In this document: in pieces, positions 1 to 5,557 of the stretch | Layout of the letters: each line of letters starts with the position of its first letter | Position numbering within the stretch: the first letter of the stretch is position 1 | NCBI GenBank assembly: GCA_021849435.1 | Contig: JAJZSX010000179.1 | Span: 1-5,665 of the forward strand | From: Actinomycetes bacterium | GTDB lineage: Bacteria > Actinomycetota > Acidimicrobiia > Acidimicrobiales > RAAP-2 | Length of the DNA stretch: 5,665 bases | Direction: 5' to 3' | Program-made: the position numbers and the translations under genes | The notes under the pieces: model-generated | The model's input: only the letters and a program-made list of their open reading frames with translations | Databases searched by the model: none | Told to the model about the DNA's origin: nothing

Positions 1-204
1 GCGAGCGAGGAGCAGCGGTCGCAGTTGGGTGGGGGAGCCGTCGGCACTGACCATGCTGATCGACGTCTCGGCACCATCGATCGCGTGGCGCAGCCGTACG
101 CCGCCGGGTGCGATTGTCGGTATGTCTGCGAGCACGCACCTGGCACCGTCATCGGTGATCGTGATGGGCAGCGTTTCGAACCCCGTGCCCCGAGTGCTCG
201 GGTT
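1..204 (-). pseudogene. Partial or degenerate coding segment of unknown function, cut by the left edge
   Basis: The minus-strand frame from 204 down to 1 is open for 68 codons and reads like real protein: mostly G/C third positions, many G-starting codons, and alternating hydrophobic/polar runs suggesting beta strands (for example LPITITDDGARCVLADIP). An in-frame TAG lies at 205-207. After it there is no ATG until a late one near position 53, and no convincing ribosome site. Protein-like sequence continues upstream in other frames: about 262-175 (KVTDVSFHTAVGHGARLGL) in one frame, and about 430-300 (ESFDLVLDGAP, then RPFGANSVVIVRNQWFAELG) in another. The simplest reading is one gene, downstream of and co-oriented with the desaturase, broken by at least two frameshifts. 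Sequencing error would look the same. I do not recognise the family, and chance open frames in GC-rich DNA remain possible. Confidence 0.35.
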
Positions 205-397
205 CTAGACCCAAGCGCGCACCGTGACCGACGGCTGTGTGGAACGACACGTCGGTGACCTTCCGCCGGTGACACACCGCACGACGTCGCAGGCATCGAC
301 GTCGCCGGGCTCGTTCCGAGCTCGGCGAACCATTGATTGCGTACGATCACGACACTGTTCGCGCCGAACGGTCTGTCGCGCTCGCTGGGTGCCCCGT

Positions 398-1510
398 CTA
401 GGACGAGGTCGAACGACTCGGCGTCGTTGGTCGTCCCATGGAGCGAAGGTGACGGAAGTGTGAGGCGACGGCCGCGTGGAACGATGGTTGTACGTGCCGC
501 GGGATGCTGAAGTCAGCACAGACCGTGGTCACGATCGGTGCGATGAGCGGATACGCAGTGTGGGGTAGTCGCGGGAAGAGATGGTGTTCCGTCTGGTGGT
601 CGAGACCGCCCGTGTACCAGCGGAACAGTCGGCTGAGCGGGCCCGAACCGTGCGAGAAATCGAAACTCGAGCGCACCTGCCACTCGTGCCACTGATAGGG
701 CGGTCGCGCATCGGCTTGGGCGAATTCGGCGCCCTCGACGATGTGTGCCGACTGGAAGACGACACCGAGCAGGAATCCGACGGCGAACATCACGCCCAGC
801 CCACCTACGACCACGACCCACAACGGGTGGGTGAGGCTGGGCAGACCGACCATGAGCGCGATGAAGCCGAGCTTGGTCAATACCGCGACGGTGGCTTCGC
901 TGAGCCGCGACTTGGAGTTACGAACGTGTCGTGAAGCACCGACCAAGGTCGCCACGTCGTTGAACATGATCTCGAGGACGGTGAAGCAGTAGAGCGGCCA
1001 AAGGTAGATGTGCTGGTATCGATGCCAGAAGTACCGTCGCTGGAATGGGGCGAGACGGGCCAGCGGGCCTAGGTTGATATCCGAGTCCACACCGACCACG
1101 TTGGGTGATCCATGGTGCAGCGTGTTGTGGCGATAGAGCCATCGGTTAGCGTCGGCGCCGACGACGAACATGCTCCAGCCGACGATGCGATTGGCCTTCG
1201 TGAGACGCTTCGTCGAGGCGGCGAAGAACGCGTTGTGGTTCGCGTCGTGTTGAATATTGAATCCCACCGCAGCGAACGCGAGGGACAGTGAGATCGCTGC
1301 GAGGATGCCCTCGAGCCAACCCGAGGAGAGGATGACGGCGACGACGCTCGCCACGTACCACGTTCCGATGATCAAGGCTTTCACGTGCAATCGACGATGT
1401 GCGGTACGCAACGTGGCTGCATCAAGGCGCTCAGCGACTGCCCGGGTCAATGCACCAGCGAAACCCCCAGTTTGAACCGGTGGAGGGCCGGTAGTGATGC
1501 TCACAGGCAT
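398..1510 (-). CDS. Membrane-bound fatty-acid (acyl-CoA/acyl-lipid) desaturase
   Basis: This 370-residue protein belongs to the membrane di-iron fatty-acid desaturase family. It introduces a double bond into an acyl chain using O2 and electrons from a ferredoxin- or cytochrome-type donor. All three histidine boxes are visible: HDANH at 88-92, HNTLHH at 128-133 and QTEHH at 306-310, the last within a GGLDHQTEHHLFP context. Hydrophobic segments at about 44-63, 66-86, 171-188 and 212-252 fit the usual pairs of membrane helices, with the boxes on the cytoplasmic side. Glutamine as first residue of box three, followed by LFP, resembles front-end (delta-5/delta-6) and linoleoyl-CoA-type desaturases, but no cytochrome b5 domain is fused. 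The double-bond position and the acyl carrier cannot be read from sequence. The ATG at 1510 is preceded by AAGGA (1515-1519) with a short 4-base spacer. No reductase or ferredoxin gene is adjacent, so the electron donor must lie elsewhere. Confidence 0.9.
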   Translation of the reverse strand: MPVSITTGPPPVQTGGFAGALTRAVAERLDAATLRTAHRRLHVKALIIGTWYVASVVAVILSSGWLEGILAAISLSLAFAAVGFNIQHDANHNAFFAASTKRLTKANRIVGWSMFVVGADANRWLYRHNTLHHGSPNVVGVDSDINLGPLARLAPFQRRYFWHRYQHIYLWPLYCFTVLEIMFNDVATLVGASRHVRNSKSRLSEATVAVLTKLGFIALMVGLPSLTHPLWVVVVGGLGVMFAVGFLLGVVFQSAHIVEGAEFAQADARPPYQWHEWQVRSSFDFSHGSGPLSRLFRWYTGGLDHQTEHHLFPRLPHTAYPLIAPIVTTVCADFSIPRHVQPSFHAAVASHFRHLRSMGRPTTPSRSTSS

Positions 1511-1514
1511 GACG

Positions 1515-1561
1515 TCCTTATTACAAGTAGGGCCACTCTATGGCGAGAGCCGGGCGCTCAA
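1515..1561 (-). promoter_or_regulatory. Possible promoter and ribosome site of the desaturase gene
   Basis: Read on the minus strand, TTGAGC (1556-1561) and TAGAGT (1535-1540) resemble -35 and -10 boxes. Their 15-base spacing is shorter than the usual 16-18. AAGGA (1515-1519) precedes the ATG. The assignment rests on motif resemblance only. Confidence 0.3.
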
Positions 1562-1567
1562 TCACCC

Positions 1568-1592
1568 ACTGGCCAGTCACGAGACTGGTGAC
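1568..1592. promoter_or_regulatory. Nested palindromes upstream of the desaturase, candidate operator
   Basis: ACTGGCCAGT (1568-1577) is a perfect 10-bp palindrome. Its right half is reused in a second inverted repeat, CCAGTC-ACGA-GACTGG (1573-1588), and GTCAC (1576-1580) pairs with GTGAC (1588-1592). This gives three ACTGG half-sites in alternating orientation within 25 bp. The cluster ends 58 bases upstream of the desaturase start, next to the proposed -35 box. That placement suits a dimeric repressor, for example a TetR- or GntR-type lipid regulator. The regulator's identity is not visible, and no regulator gene is present in the window. Confidence 0.4.
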
Positions 1593-1907
1593 CTAGCCAC
1601 GCTGCGTCCCTCGTACGCACTACCTGGTGACGAGTGGATAGCGCCTCGCACGACTTCTACAAAATCCCGTGGTGGTTTTCAAACACGACGTGAAGCGAGT
1701 CCCACGACCCTGATGTAATCCGTCACGACCCGTGAGGAGGCGCTGAGCGGTTCGATACACCGTGGCAATTGGAGCCGGTGACCTCTCGTCGTTTTCGAGC
1801 TTCGCGCGTGTGGACGGCAGAAATCTCGACGGCGTAGAAATTTGGATTACCCCGGCCTCTTCGGTCGTCGTTAGGTCGAAGGCGACGATGGACCCAGCGA
1901 CTTGTGT

Positions 1908-1919
1908 CGGCCTAGGCCG
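1908..1919. repeat. 12-bp perfect palindrome CGGCCTAGGCCG
   Basis: The sequence equals its own reverse complement over 12 bases and does not extend further (T at 1907, G at 1920). It sits about 90 bases past the stop of the exported-protein gene, in a stretch with no gene. It could be a protein-binding site or chance in GC-rich DNA. Confidence 0.4.
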
Positions 1920-1968
1920 GAGAACCACGATTGCTGTGGCCTGCGAACAGTGGGACTTCGAACGCAAG

Positions 1969-1988
1969 CCCGCCGAGCGCGGAGCGGG
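1969..1988 (-). terminator. GC-rich hairpin after the exported-protein gene
   Basis: On the minus strand CCCGC (1984-1988) pairs with GCGGG (1969-1973), extended by one G-T wobble pair around an 8-base loop. It begins about 21 bases after the TAA at 2010-2012. No T-run follows, so it would be at best a weak or actinobacterial-style terminator. Confidence 0.25.
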
Positions 1989-2009
1989 TTATCTGGACGG
2001 TCTGGGAGA

Positions 2010-2501
2010 TTACGGTCCGGTACCCTCCGAGACGACTTTCCATCCGATTCGCGGAAGACGGGCGAGTGTCACGAAGTTGGCGGGTGACTGGGTGACGGGG
2101 TAGGGCTTGTGGCGAACGTAGACCATGACCGCGGCCACGGCGTTCTTCGGAACAGCGCCAACGTAGCCACTCTTGCCGCCACCAGTATTCGTGCAGTAGT
2201 GGACGCCGACGCGCTGGGTGACGACATTGAGGATCGTCTCCTGGTGCTTGATGATCGCGATGGGCGTGAGGTGCTTTTGTGCGTAGTAGCGCTGCACCAC
2301 GCGTACGACCGCTGGCTCCACCGAGCGGACCGGCATCTTCGCCATAACGGGACACGGCGGGAGAGCCGAGGCCGAAAGGTCAGCGTTAGCCGTCGGCATC
2401 AACCAGGGCGCAAGTACCGCGGCGACGAGGAGCATGGCTCGCCCGGCGGTGACTGCACGCGAAGCCAAAACGGACTTGAAAGCAACGTGGTGAATTCGCA
2501 T
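2010..2501 (-). CDS. Small exported protein of unknown function
   Basis: This gene encodes 163 residues that I cannot assign to a family. The N terminus is a typical Sec signal peptide: basic residues at 2, 9, 15 and 21, a hydrophobic core at about 22-36 (AMLLVAAVLAPWLM), and a probable cleavage site after TANA at residue 40. The mature part would be about 123 residues. It holds two cysteines, Cys50 near its new N terminus and Cys103 in HYCTNTGGGKSGYVG, which could form one disulfide outside the cell. A basic helical stretch (55-75), a Gly-rich turn (107-115) and a valine-rich strand (121-130) follow, with no later membrane helix. The ATG at 2501 is chosen because GGGAGGT (2505-2511) sits just upstream, a strong though closely spaced ribosome site. 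The gene stands alone and is divergent from the glutaryl-CoA dehydrogenase gene. Lipoprotein attachment is unlikely because no lipobox cysteine follows the signal peptide. Confidence 0.75.
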   Translation of the reverse strand: MRIHHVAFKSVLASRAVTAGRAMLLVAAVLAPWLMPTANADLSASALPPCPVMAKMPVRSVEPAVVRVVQRYYAQKHLTPIAIIKHQETILNVVTQRVGVHYCTNTGGGKSGYVGAVPKNAVAAVMVYVRHKPYPVTQSPANFVTLARLPRIGWKVVSEGTGP

Positions 2502-2863
2502 CGCACCTCCCGCACCGCGTCGGTTGGATGATGGCCGTCAAACCGGTGTATTCATGAACCTACGTCTCGTACGTCGTTTCGTCAAAACGAGGATCGTTCG
2601 GGTCGCCTCGTTGCGAACGGGTCGGCATCGCGATGTCTCGCCGCGGAGGTTCGTGACCTTGTGACGTGGCCATGGCGGCCCGCCTCGCGTACTCGCGGTG
2701 CCAGACGTTGGGACAACCGCGCTGGACACGTTCGTCCAAGCGGAGCACTCGGGTTGATACTGCGGTCGCCGTGCGAGAGGCCACCCGAGTGACGCCCGCG
2801 GTAAAGGGAGCGTTACAAGTGGAGTATTAGAGTCAACTACTGAAACTTTGAGAGGGAGTACGT
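2502..2863. promoter_or_regulatory. Divergent intergenic region with inverted repeats
   Basis: These 362 bases separate two divergent genes and contain no convincing gene. Two inverted repeats stand out. TCGTTT-CGTCA-AAACGA (2574-2590) has 6-bp perfect arms. CGTTCG (2595-2600) and CGAACG (2614-2619) are 13 bases apart, each followed by GGTCG. On the minus strand TTGACG (2536-2541) resembles a -35 box for the exported-protein gene, but I find no matching -10 box. The region must hold both promoters. The operator role of the repeats is inference. Confidence 0.45.
2789..2858 (+). promoter_or_regulatory. Possible promoter and clear ribosome site of the glutaryl-CoA dehydrogenase gene
   Basis: GTGACG (2789-2794) and TTACAA (2813-2818) are spaced 18 bases apart and could be -35 and -10 boxes. 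TATTAG (2825-2830) is an alternative -10 box without a good partner. AGAGGGAG (2851-2858) is a strong purine-rich ribosome site 5 bases before the ATG at 2864. The ribosome site is well supported; the promoter boxes are weak. Confidence 0.35.
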
Positions 2864-4048
2864 ATGTCGTCGAGCAACCCATCCATCGAACTGCGTCCCG
2901 AGGATTTCCTCAACATCGACGGGAACCTTTCCGAGGAGGAGCTGGCGATCCGGGACACCGTGCGCAAGTTCGTGCGTGACAAGGTCGAGCCGAACGTGGC
3001 TGAATGGTTCGAGGAGGGGCGCAGTCCCGTTGGGTTGATGAAGGAATTGGGCGCACTCGGCGTGCTCGGGATGCACCTCGAGGGCTACGGCTGTGCTGGT
3101 ACGAGCGCTACTGCCTATGGTCTCGCGTGCCTTGAACTAGAGGCCGGCGACAGTGGGATTCGCAGCCTGGTCTCGGTGCAGGGCTCCTTGGCCATGTTCG
3201 CCATCCACCACTGGGGGTCCGAGGAGCAGAAGCAGGAGTGGCTGCCCCGGATGGCGGCCGGTGAGGCGGTCGGCTGTTTCGGTCTCACCGAACCCGACGC
3301 CGGATCCGATCCCGGTTCGATGCGCACCAGTGCGCGTCGGGACGGCTCTGACTGGGTGCTCAACGGACAGAAGATGTGGATCACCAACGGATCGGTCGCC
3401 GACGTCGCCATCGTCTGGGCGAGGACCGACGAGGGTATTCGGGGATTCATCGTCCCCAAGGGAACGCCCGGCTTCACCAGTCAGGAGATCAAGAAGAAGC
3501 TGTCGCTGCGAGCGTCGGTGACGTCGGAACTGCTCTTGACCGATGTCCGCTTGCCCGCGTCGGCCCAGCTGCCCAAGGCGACGTCACTGCGCGGTCCGCT
3601 GTCGTGTCTGAACGAGGCCCGGTACGGGATTGTCTGGGGTGCCGTTGGCGCGGCCCGTTCGTGCTTCGAATCGGCCCTCCACTACGCCGGCGAGCGCCAG
3701 GTCTTCGGCAAGCCGGTGGCGTCTTACCAGATCCAACAGCAGAAACTCGCCCTGATGTCACTCGCGGTCAACCGCTCGTATCTCCTCGCGTTGCACCTCG
3801 GTCGGATGAAAGATAGTGGAACGCTACGGCCAGAACACGTGAGCATGGGCAAGCTCAACAACGTCAATGACGCGCTCGAGGTTGCGAGGACCGCACGGCA
3901 GGTGCTGGGTGCGAACGGTATCTCACTCGAATATCCGGTGATTCGTCACATGGTCAATTTGGAGTCGGTGGTGACCTACGAGGGGACCGCTGATGTCCAC
4001 TCGCTCGTGATCGGCGGCGCGCTGACCGGTATCCAGGCGTTCCGGTAG
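2864..4048 (+). CDS. gcdH: Glutaryl-CoA dehydrogenase (acyl-CoA dehydrogenase family)
   Basis: This 394-residue FAD enzyme should oxidise and decarboxylate glutaryl-CoA to crotonyl-CoA and CO2, the step joining lysine, tryptophan and some aromatic breakdown routes to acetyl-CoA. Electrons would pass to electron-transfer flavoprotein in the cytoplasm. The order is the family's: N-terminal helical domain (about 20-135), central beta domain with GCFGLTEPDAGSDP (137-150) and MWITNG (171-176), and C-terminal helical domain with RQVFGKPVASYQIQQQKLA (278-296) and QVLGANGI (346-353). TYEGT (371-375) carries the catalytic base Glu373. From memory of the human mature enzyme, Glu93, Arg100, Ser101, Thr174, Tyr372 and Glu373 match Glu87, Arg94, Ser95, Thr170, Tyr369 and Glu370. 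The Arg-Ser pair that holds the glutaryl carboxylate marks this subfamily rather than general FadE enzymes. The motif YEGYGCAG-like GYGCAGTSATAYGL (74-87) also fits. Two differences are Ile99 for the human Tyr93 and Ala376 for a usual His. Length matches the mature human protein. The gene is monocistronic here. Confidence 0.88.
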   Translation: MSSSNPSIELRPEDFLNIDGNLSEEELAIRDTVRKFVRDKVEPNVAEWFEEGRSPVGLMKELGALGVLGMHLEGYGCAGTSATAYGLACLELEAGDSGIRSLVSVQGSLAMFAIHHWGSEEQKQEWLPRMAAGEAVGCFGLTEPDAGSDPGSMRTSARRDGSDWVLNGQKMWITNGSVADVAIVWARTDEGIRGFIVPKGTPGFTSQEIKKKLSLRASVTSELLLTDVRLPASAQLPKATSLRGPLSCLNEARYGIVWGAVGAARSCFESALHYAGERQVFGKPVASYQIQQQKLALMSLAVNRSYLLALHLGRMKDSGTLRPEHVSMGKLNNVNDALEVARTARQVLGANGISLEYPVIRHMVNLESVVTYEGTADVHSLVIGGALTGIQAFR

Positions 4049-4239
4049 TCGGACGGCTCCGCCCAGTCGCCGATCGTCTCTCGACGAGTAACGCGTTGAG
4101 CACGCGGGTTCGCTGACGCTTACGTTGGCCTATTGTCCGGCGGACTTGGCCAGTCCGACAACACGCCGTGGCGAGCGAGCATTACGCGCCCGAGGCGACG
4201 CCTGCCCTGTCCGTTGGTGGCGTGGTCGCGGGAACTCCT
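4049..4239. other. Spacer between convergent gcdH and pdhC
   Basis: No gene is supported here. TCGTC-TCTC-GACGA (4074-4087) begins 26 bases after the gcdH stop. CGGACT-TGGCC-AGTCCG (4141-4157) is a 6-bp stem with a 5-base loop. AGGCGACGCCT (4193-4203) is a palindrome around a single base. Either of the first two could help end gcdH transcription, but neither has a T-run. Confidence 0.3.
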
Positions 4240-4265
4240 CGCTACGCCAGCGATTGGCCGTAGCG
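4240..4265 (-). terminator. Hairpin downstream of pdhC, probable terminator
   Basis: CGCTACG (4240-4246) and CGTAGCG (4259-4265) form a perfect 7-bp stem. Three further pairs (4247-4249 with 4255-4257) past one bulged base close a 5-base loop. The structure begins 11 bases after the pdhC stop codon and faces convergent gcdH, the expected place for a terminator. No T-run follows on either strand. Confidence 0.5.
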
Positions 4266-4276
4266 CCGATTGTCGG

Positions 4277-5557
4277 TCATACGACCAGGGACCAGGGATT
4301 CTCGAGGAGCGTCGTCACGGTTTGCAGGAACTGGGCGGCGAGTGCTCCGTCGATGATCCGGTGGTCCGATGACAGGGTGTATCGCATCGTGTGACGCACC
4401 TGGACTTCACCATCGATCACACGAGGCTCAAGGGTGGTGGCACCGACGGCGAGGATCGCGCCTTCGGGCGGATTGATGATTGCCGTGAACTGTTCGACGC
4501 CGAACATGCCGAGGTTGCTGATCGTGAAGGTTCCGCCGGACATCTGCTCGAGGCTGAGCTTCTTGTCGTTGGCGAGGGAGGCCAACCGCTTGGCTTCGAC
4601 GCCGAGCTCGCTGACGGACTTTTGGTCGGCGTCGTTGATGACGGGCACGACGAGGCCATTGGCCGACGCCACCGCCACCCCGATGTTGATCCGATGATGG
4701 ACCAGCATCGTGGTGCTCGCATCGTCAATGTAGGAAGCGTTGACCTGTGGGTGCTCGCGCAACGCCAGTGCGCAGGCACGGATCAGGAGGTCGTTGACGC
4801 TCACCTTCGCTCGACCAACCGCGACGAGTTGGGCGTTGATCTCGGTTCGCATCGCAACCAGTGCGTGCGCGTCGGCGACAGCGGTGACGAAGAAGTGCGG
4901 GATCGTGCGTGCGCTCTCGCCGAGCCGACGTGCGATGACCCGTCGAGTGCTACTCAGTTCGACCGATTCGGAGGCCCGTCGTTCGTCGGTGATCACCGGA
5001 GCGTGGTCGATGGGCTCTGTAAGAGCGTCGCTGGCGCCGGCGTCGACGATGGACATGATGTCGCGCCGGATGATACGACCCCCCGGACCAGTGCCGCGCA
5101 CGCCGCTGAGGTCGATGCCATACTGGCGGGCAATGCGCCGTACGAGTGGTGAGGCGAAACGTCGGGCGCCGTCAGCATCCGTGGGGGCCGAGCTGACCGG
5201 GCGCTGGGCGACCGTGGCGTCGAGCGGCGCGTCCGGCGCGGAACCTACGGCCCGCGTGGCCGGCGGCGGTGTCGTCTCCGCCGTTGACGGTGCCGGCGCG
5301 GCGACGGCGCGCGCCGTAGTGACGCCCCTGTCCAGAAGGGCGATCGGCGTCCCGATGGCTACGGTCTCACCCTCGGCGACGAGGATCTCAGTCAACGTCC
5401 CGGCCTCGTAGGCCTCGTATTCCATCGTGGCCTTGTCGGTTTCAATCTCGACGAGTACGTCTCCCACGTCGACGTGGTCACCGGGGTGCTTATGCCACGT
5501 GGCGACCGCACCCTCCTCCATGGTGTCCGAGAGACGGGGCATCTTGATCTCAATCAT
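4277..5557 (-). CDS. pdhC: Pyruvate dehydrogenase E2, dihydrolipoamide acetyltransferase
   Basis: This 426-residue protein is the core subunit of a 2-oxoacid dehydrogenase complex. Its lipoyl arm takes the acyl group from E1 and passes it to CoA. One lipoyl domain (1-76) carries the modified lysine Lys42 in ETDKATME. An Ala/Pro/Thr-rich linker (77-130) leads to the E1/E3-binding domain (133-167, RRFASPLVRRIARQYGI and GTGPGGRI). A second linker (about 170-198) precedes the catalytic domain (200-426), with TISNLGMFG (345-353) and SSDHRIIDG (396-404), where His399 and Asp403 are the expected catalytic residues. The N terminus MPRLSDTMEEGAVATW is close to the E2 of mitochondrial and alphaproteobacterial PDH, which favours pyruvate; a branched-chain 2-oxoacid complex is the main alternative. 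Length is normal for a single-lipoyl E2. The ATG at 5557 has AGAAGG (5564-5569) upstream and overlaps the E1-beta stop by 8 bases, implying coupled translation. No E3 gene follows, so lipoamide dehydrogenase must be supplied elsewhere. Confidence 0.9.
   Translation of the reverse strand: MIEIKMPRLSDTMEEGAVATWHKHPGDHVDVGDVLVEIETDKATMEYEAYEAGTLTEILVAEGETVAIGTPIALLDRGVTTARAVAAPAPSTAETTPPPATRAVGSAPDAPLDATVAQRPVSSAPTDADGARRFASPLVRRIARQYGIDLSGVRGTGPGGRIIRRDIMSIVDAGASDALTEPIDHAPVITDERRASESVELSSTRRVIARRLGESARTIPHFFVTAVADAHALVAMRTEINAQLVAVGRAKVSVNDLLIRACALALREHPQVNASYIDDASTTMLVHHRINIGVAVASANGLVVPVINDADQKSVSELGVEAKRLASLANDKKLSLEQMSGGTFTISNLGMFGVEQFTAIINPPEGAILAVGATTLEPRVIDGEVQVRHTMRYTLSSDHRIIDGALAAQFLQTVTTLLENPWSLVV

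Larger units (their letters stand above)
1593..2009. other. Gene-poor stretch between the desaturase promoter region and the small exported protein
   Basis: I see no convincing gene here on either strand. The open frames present (such as 1762-2103 plus and 1620-1967 minus) lack good ribosome sites and read as low-quality protein. Base composition looks slightly more A/T-rich than the flanking genes, with short A/T runs near 1661-1682 and 1835-1850. The only ordered structures are a 12-bp palindrome at 1908-1919 and a hairpin at 1969-1988, listed separately. A decayed gene cannot be excluded by eye. Confidence 0.5.

Noticed and set aside
205..519. 104-codon minus-strand frame overlapping the desaturase end
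   Set aside because: It is very Arg-rich with no motif, and its first part is a shadow of the desaturase gene.
1620..1967. 115-codon minus-strand open frame downstream of the exported-protein gene
   Set aside because: It has no convincing ribosome site, and its composition is that of chance frames with Arg/Ser/Thr excess.
1762..2103. 113-codon plus-strand open frame
   Set aside because: It has no ribosome site that I can see, overlaps the 3' end of the exported-protein gene in antisense, and has no recognisable motif.
2538..2882. 114-codon minus-strand open frame in the divergent intergenic region
   Set aside because: Its start lies inside gcdH and it would cover the gcdH ribosome site. 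The protein is Arg/Thr/Pro-rich without motifs.
4144..4154. ACTTGGCCAGT resembling the desaturase-upstream palindrome ACTGGCCAGT
   Set aside because: The extra T breaks the symmetry, and it lies between convergent genes where an operator has no evident target. It is probably chance.
4391..5411. Long plus-strand open frames (4391-5152 and 4740-5411) opposite pdhC
   Set aside because: They lie wholly antisense to a gene with clear lipoyl, binding and catalytic motifs. They show no family motifs and an odd composition, as expected for shadow frames in GC-rich DNA.
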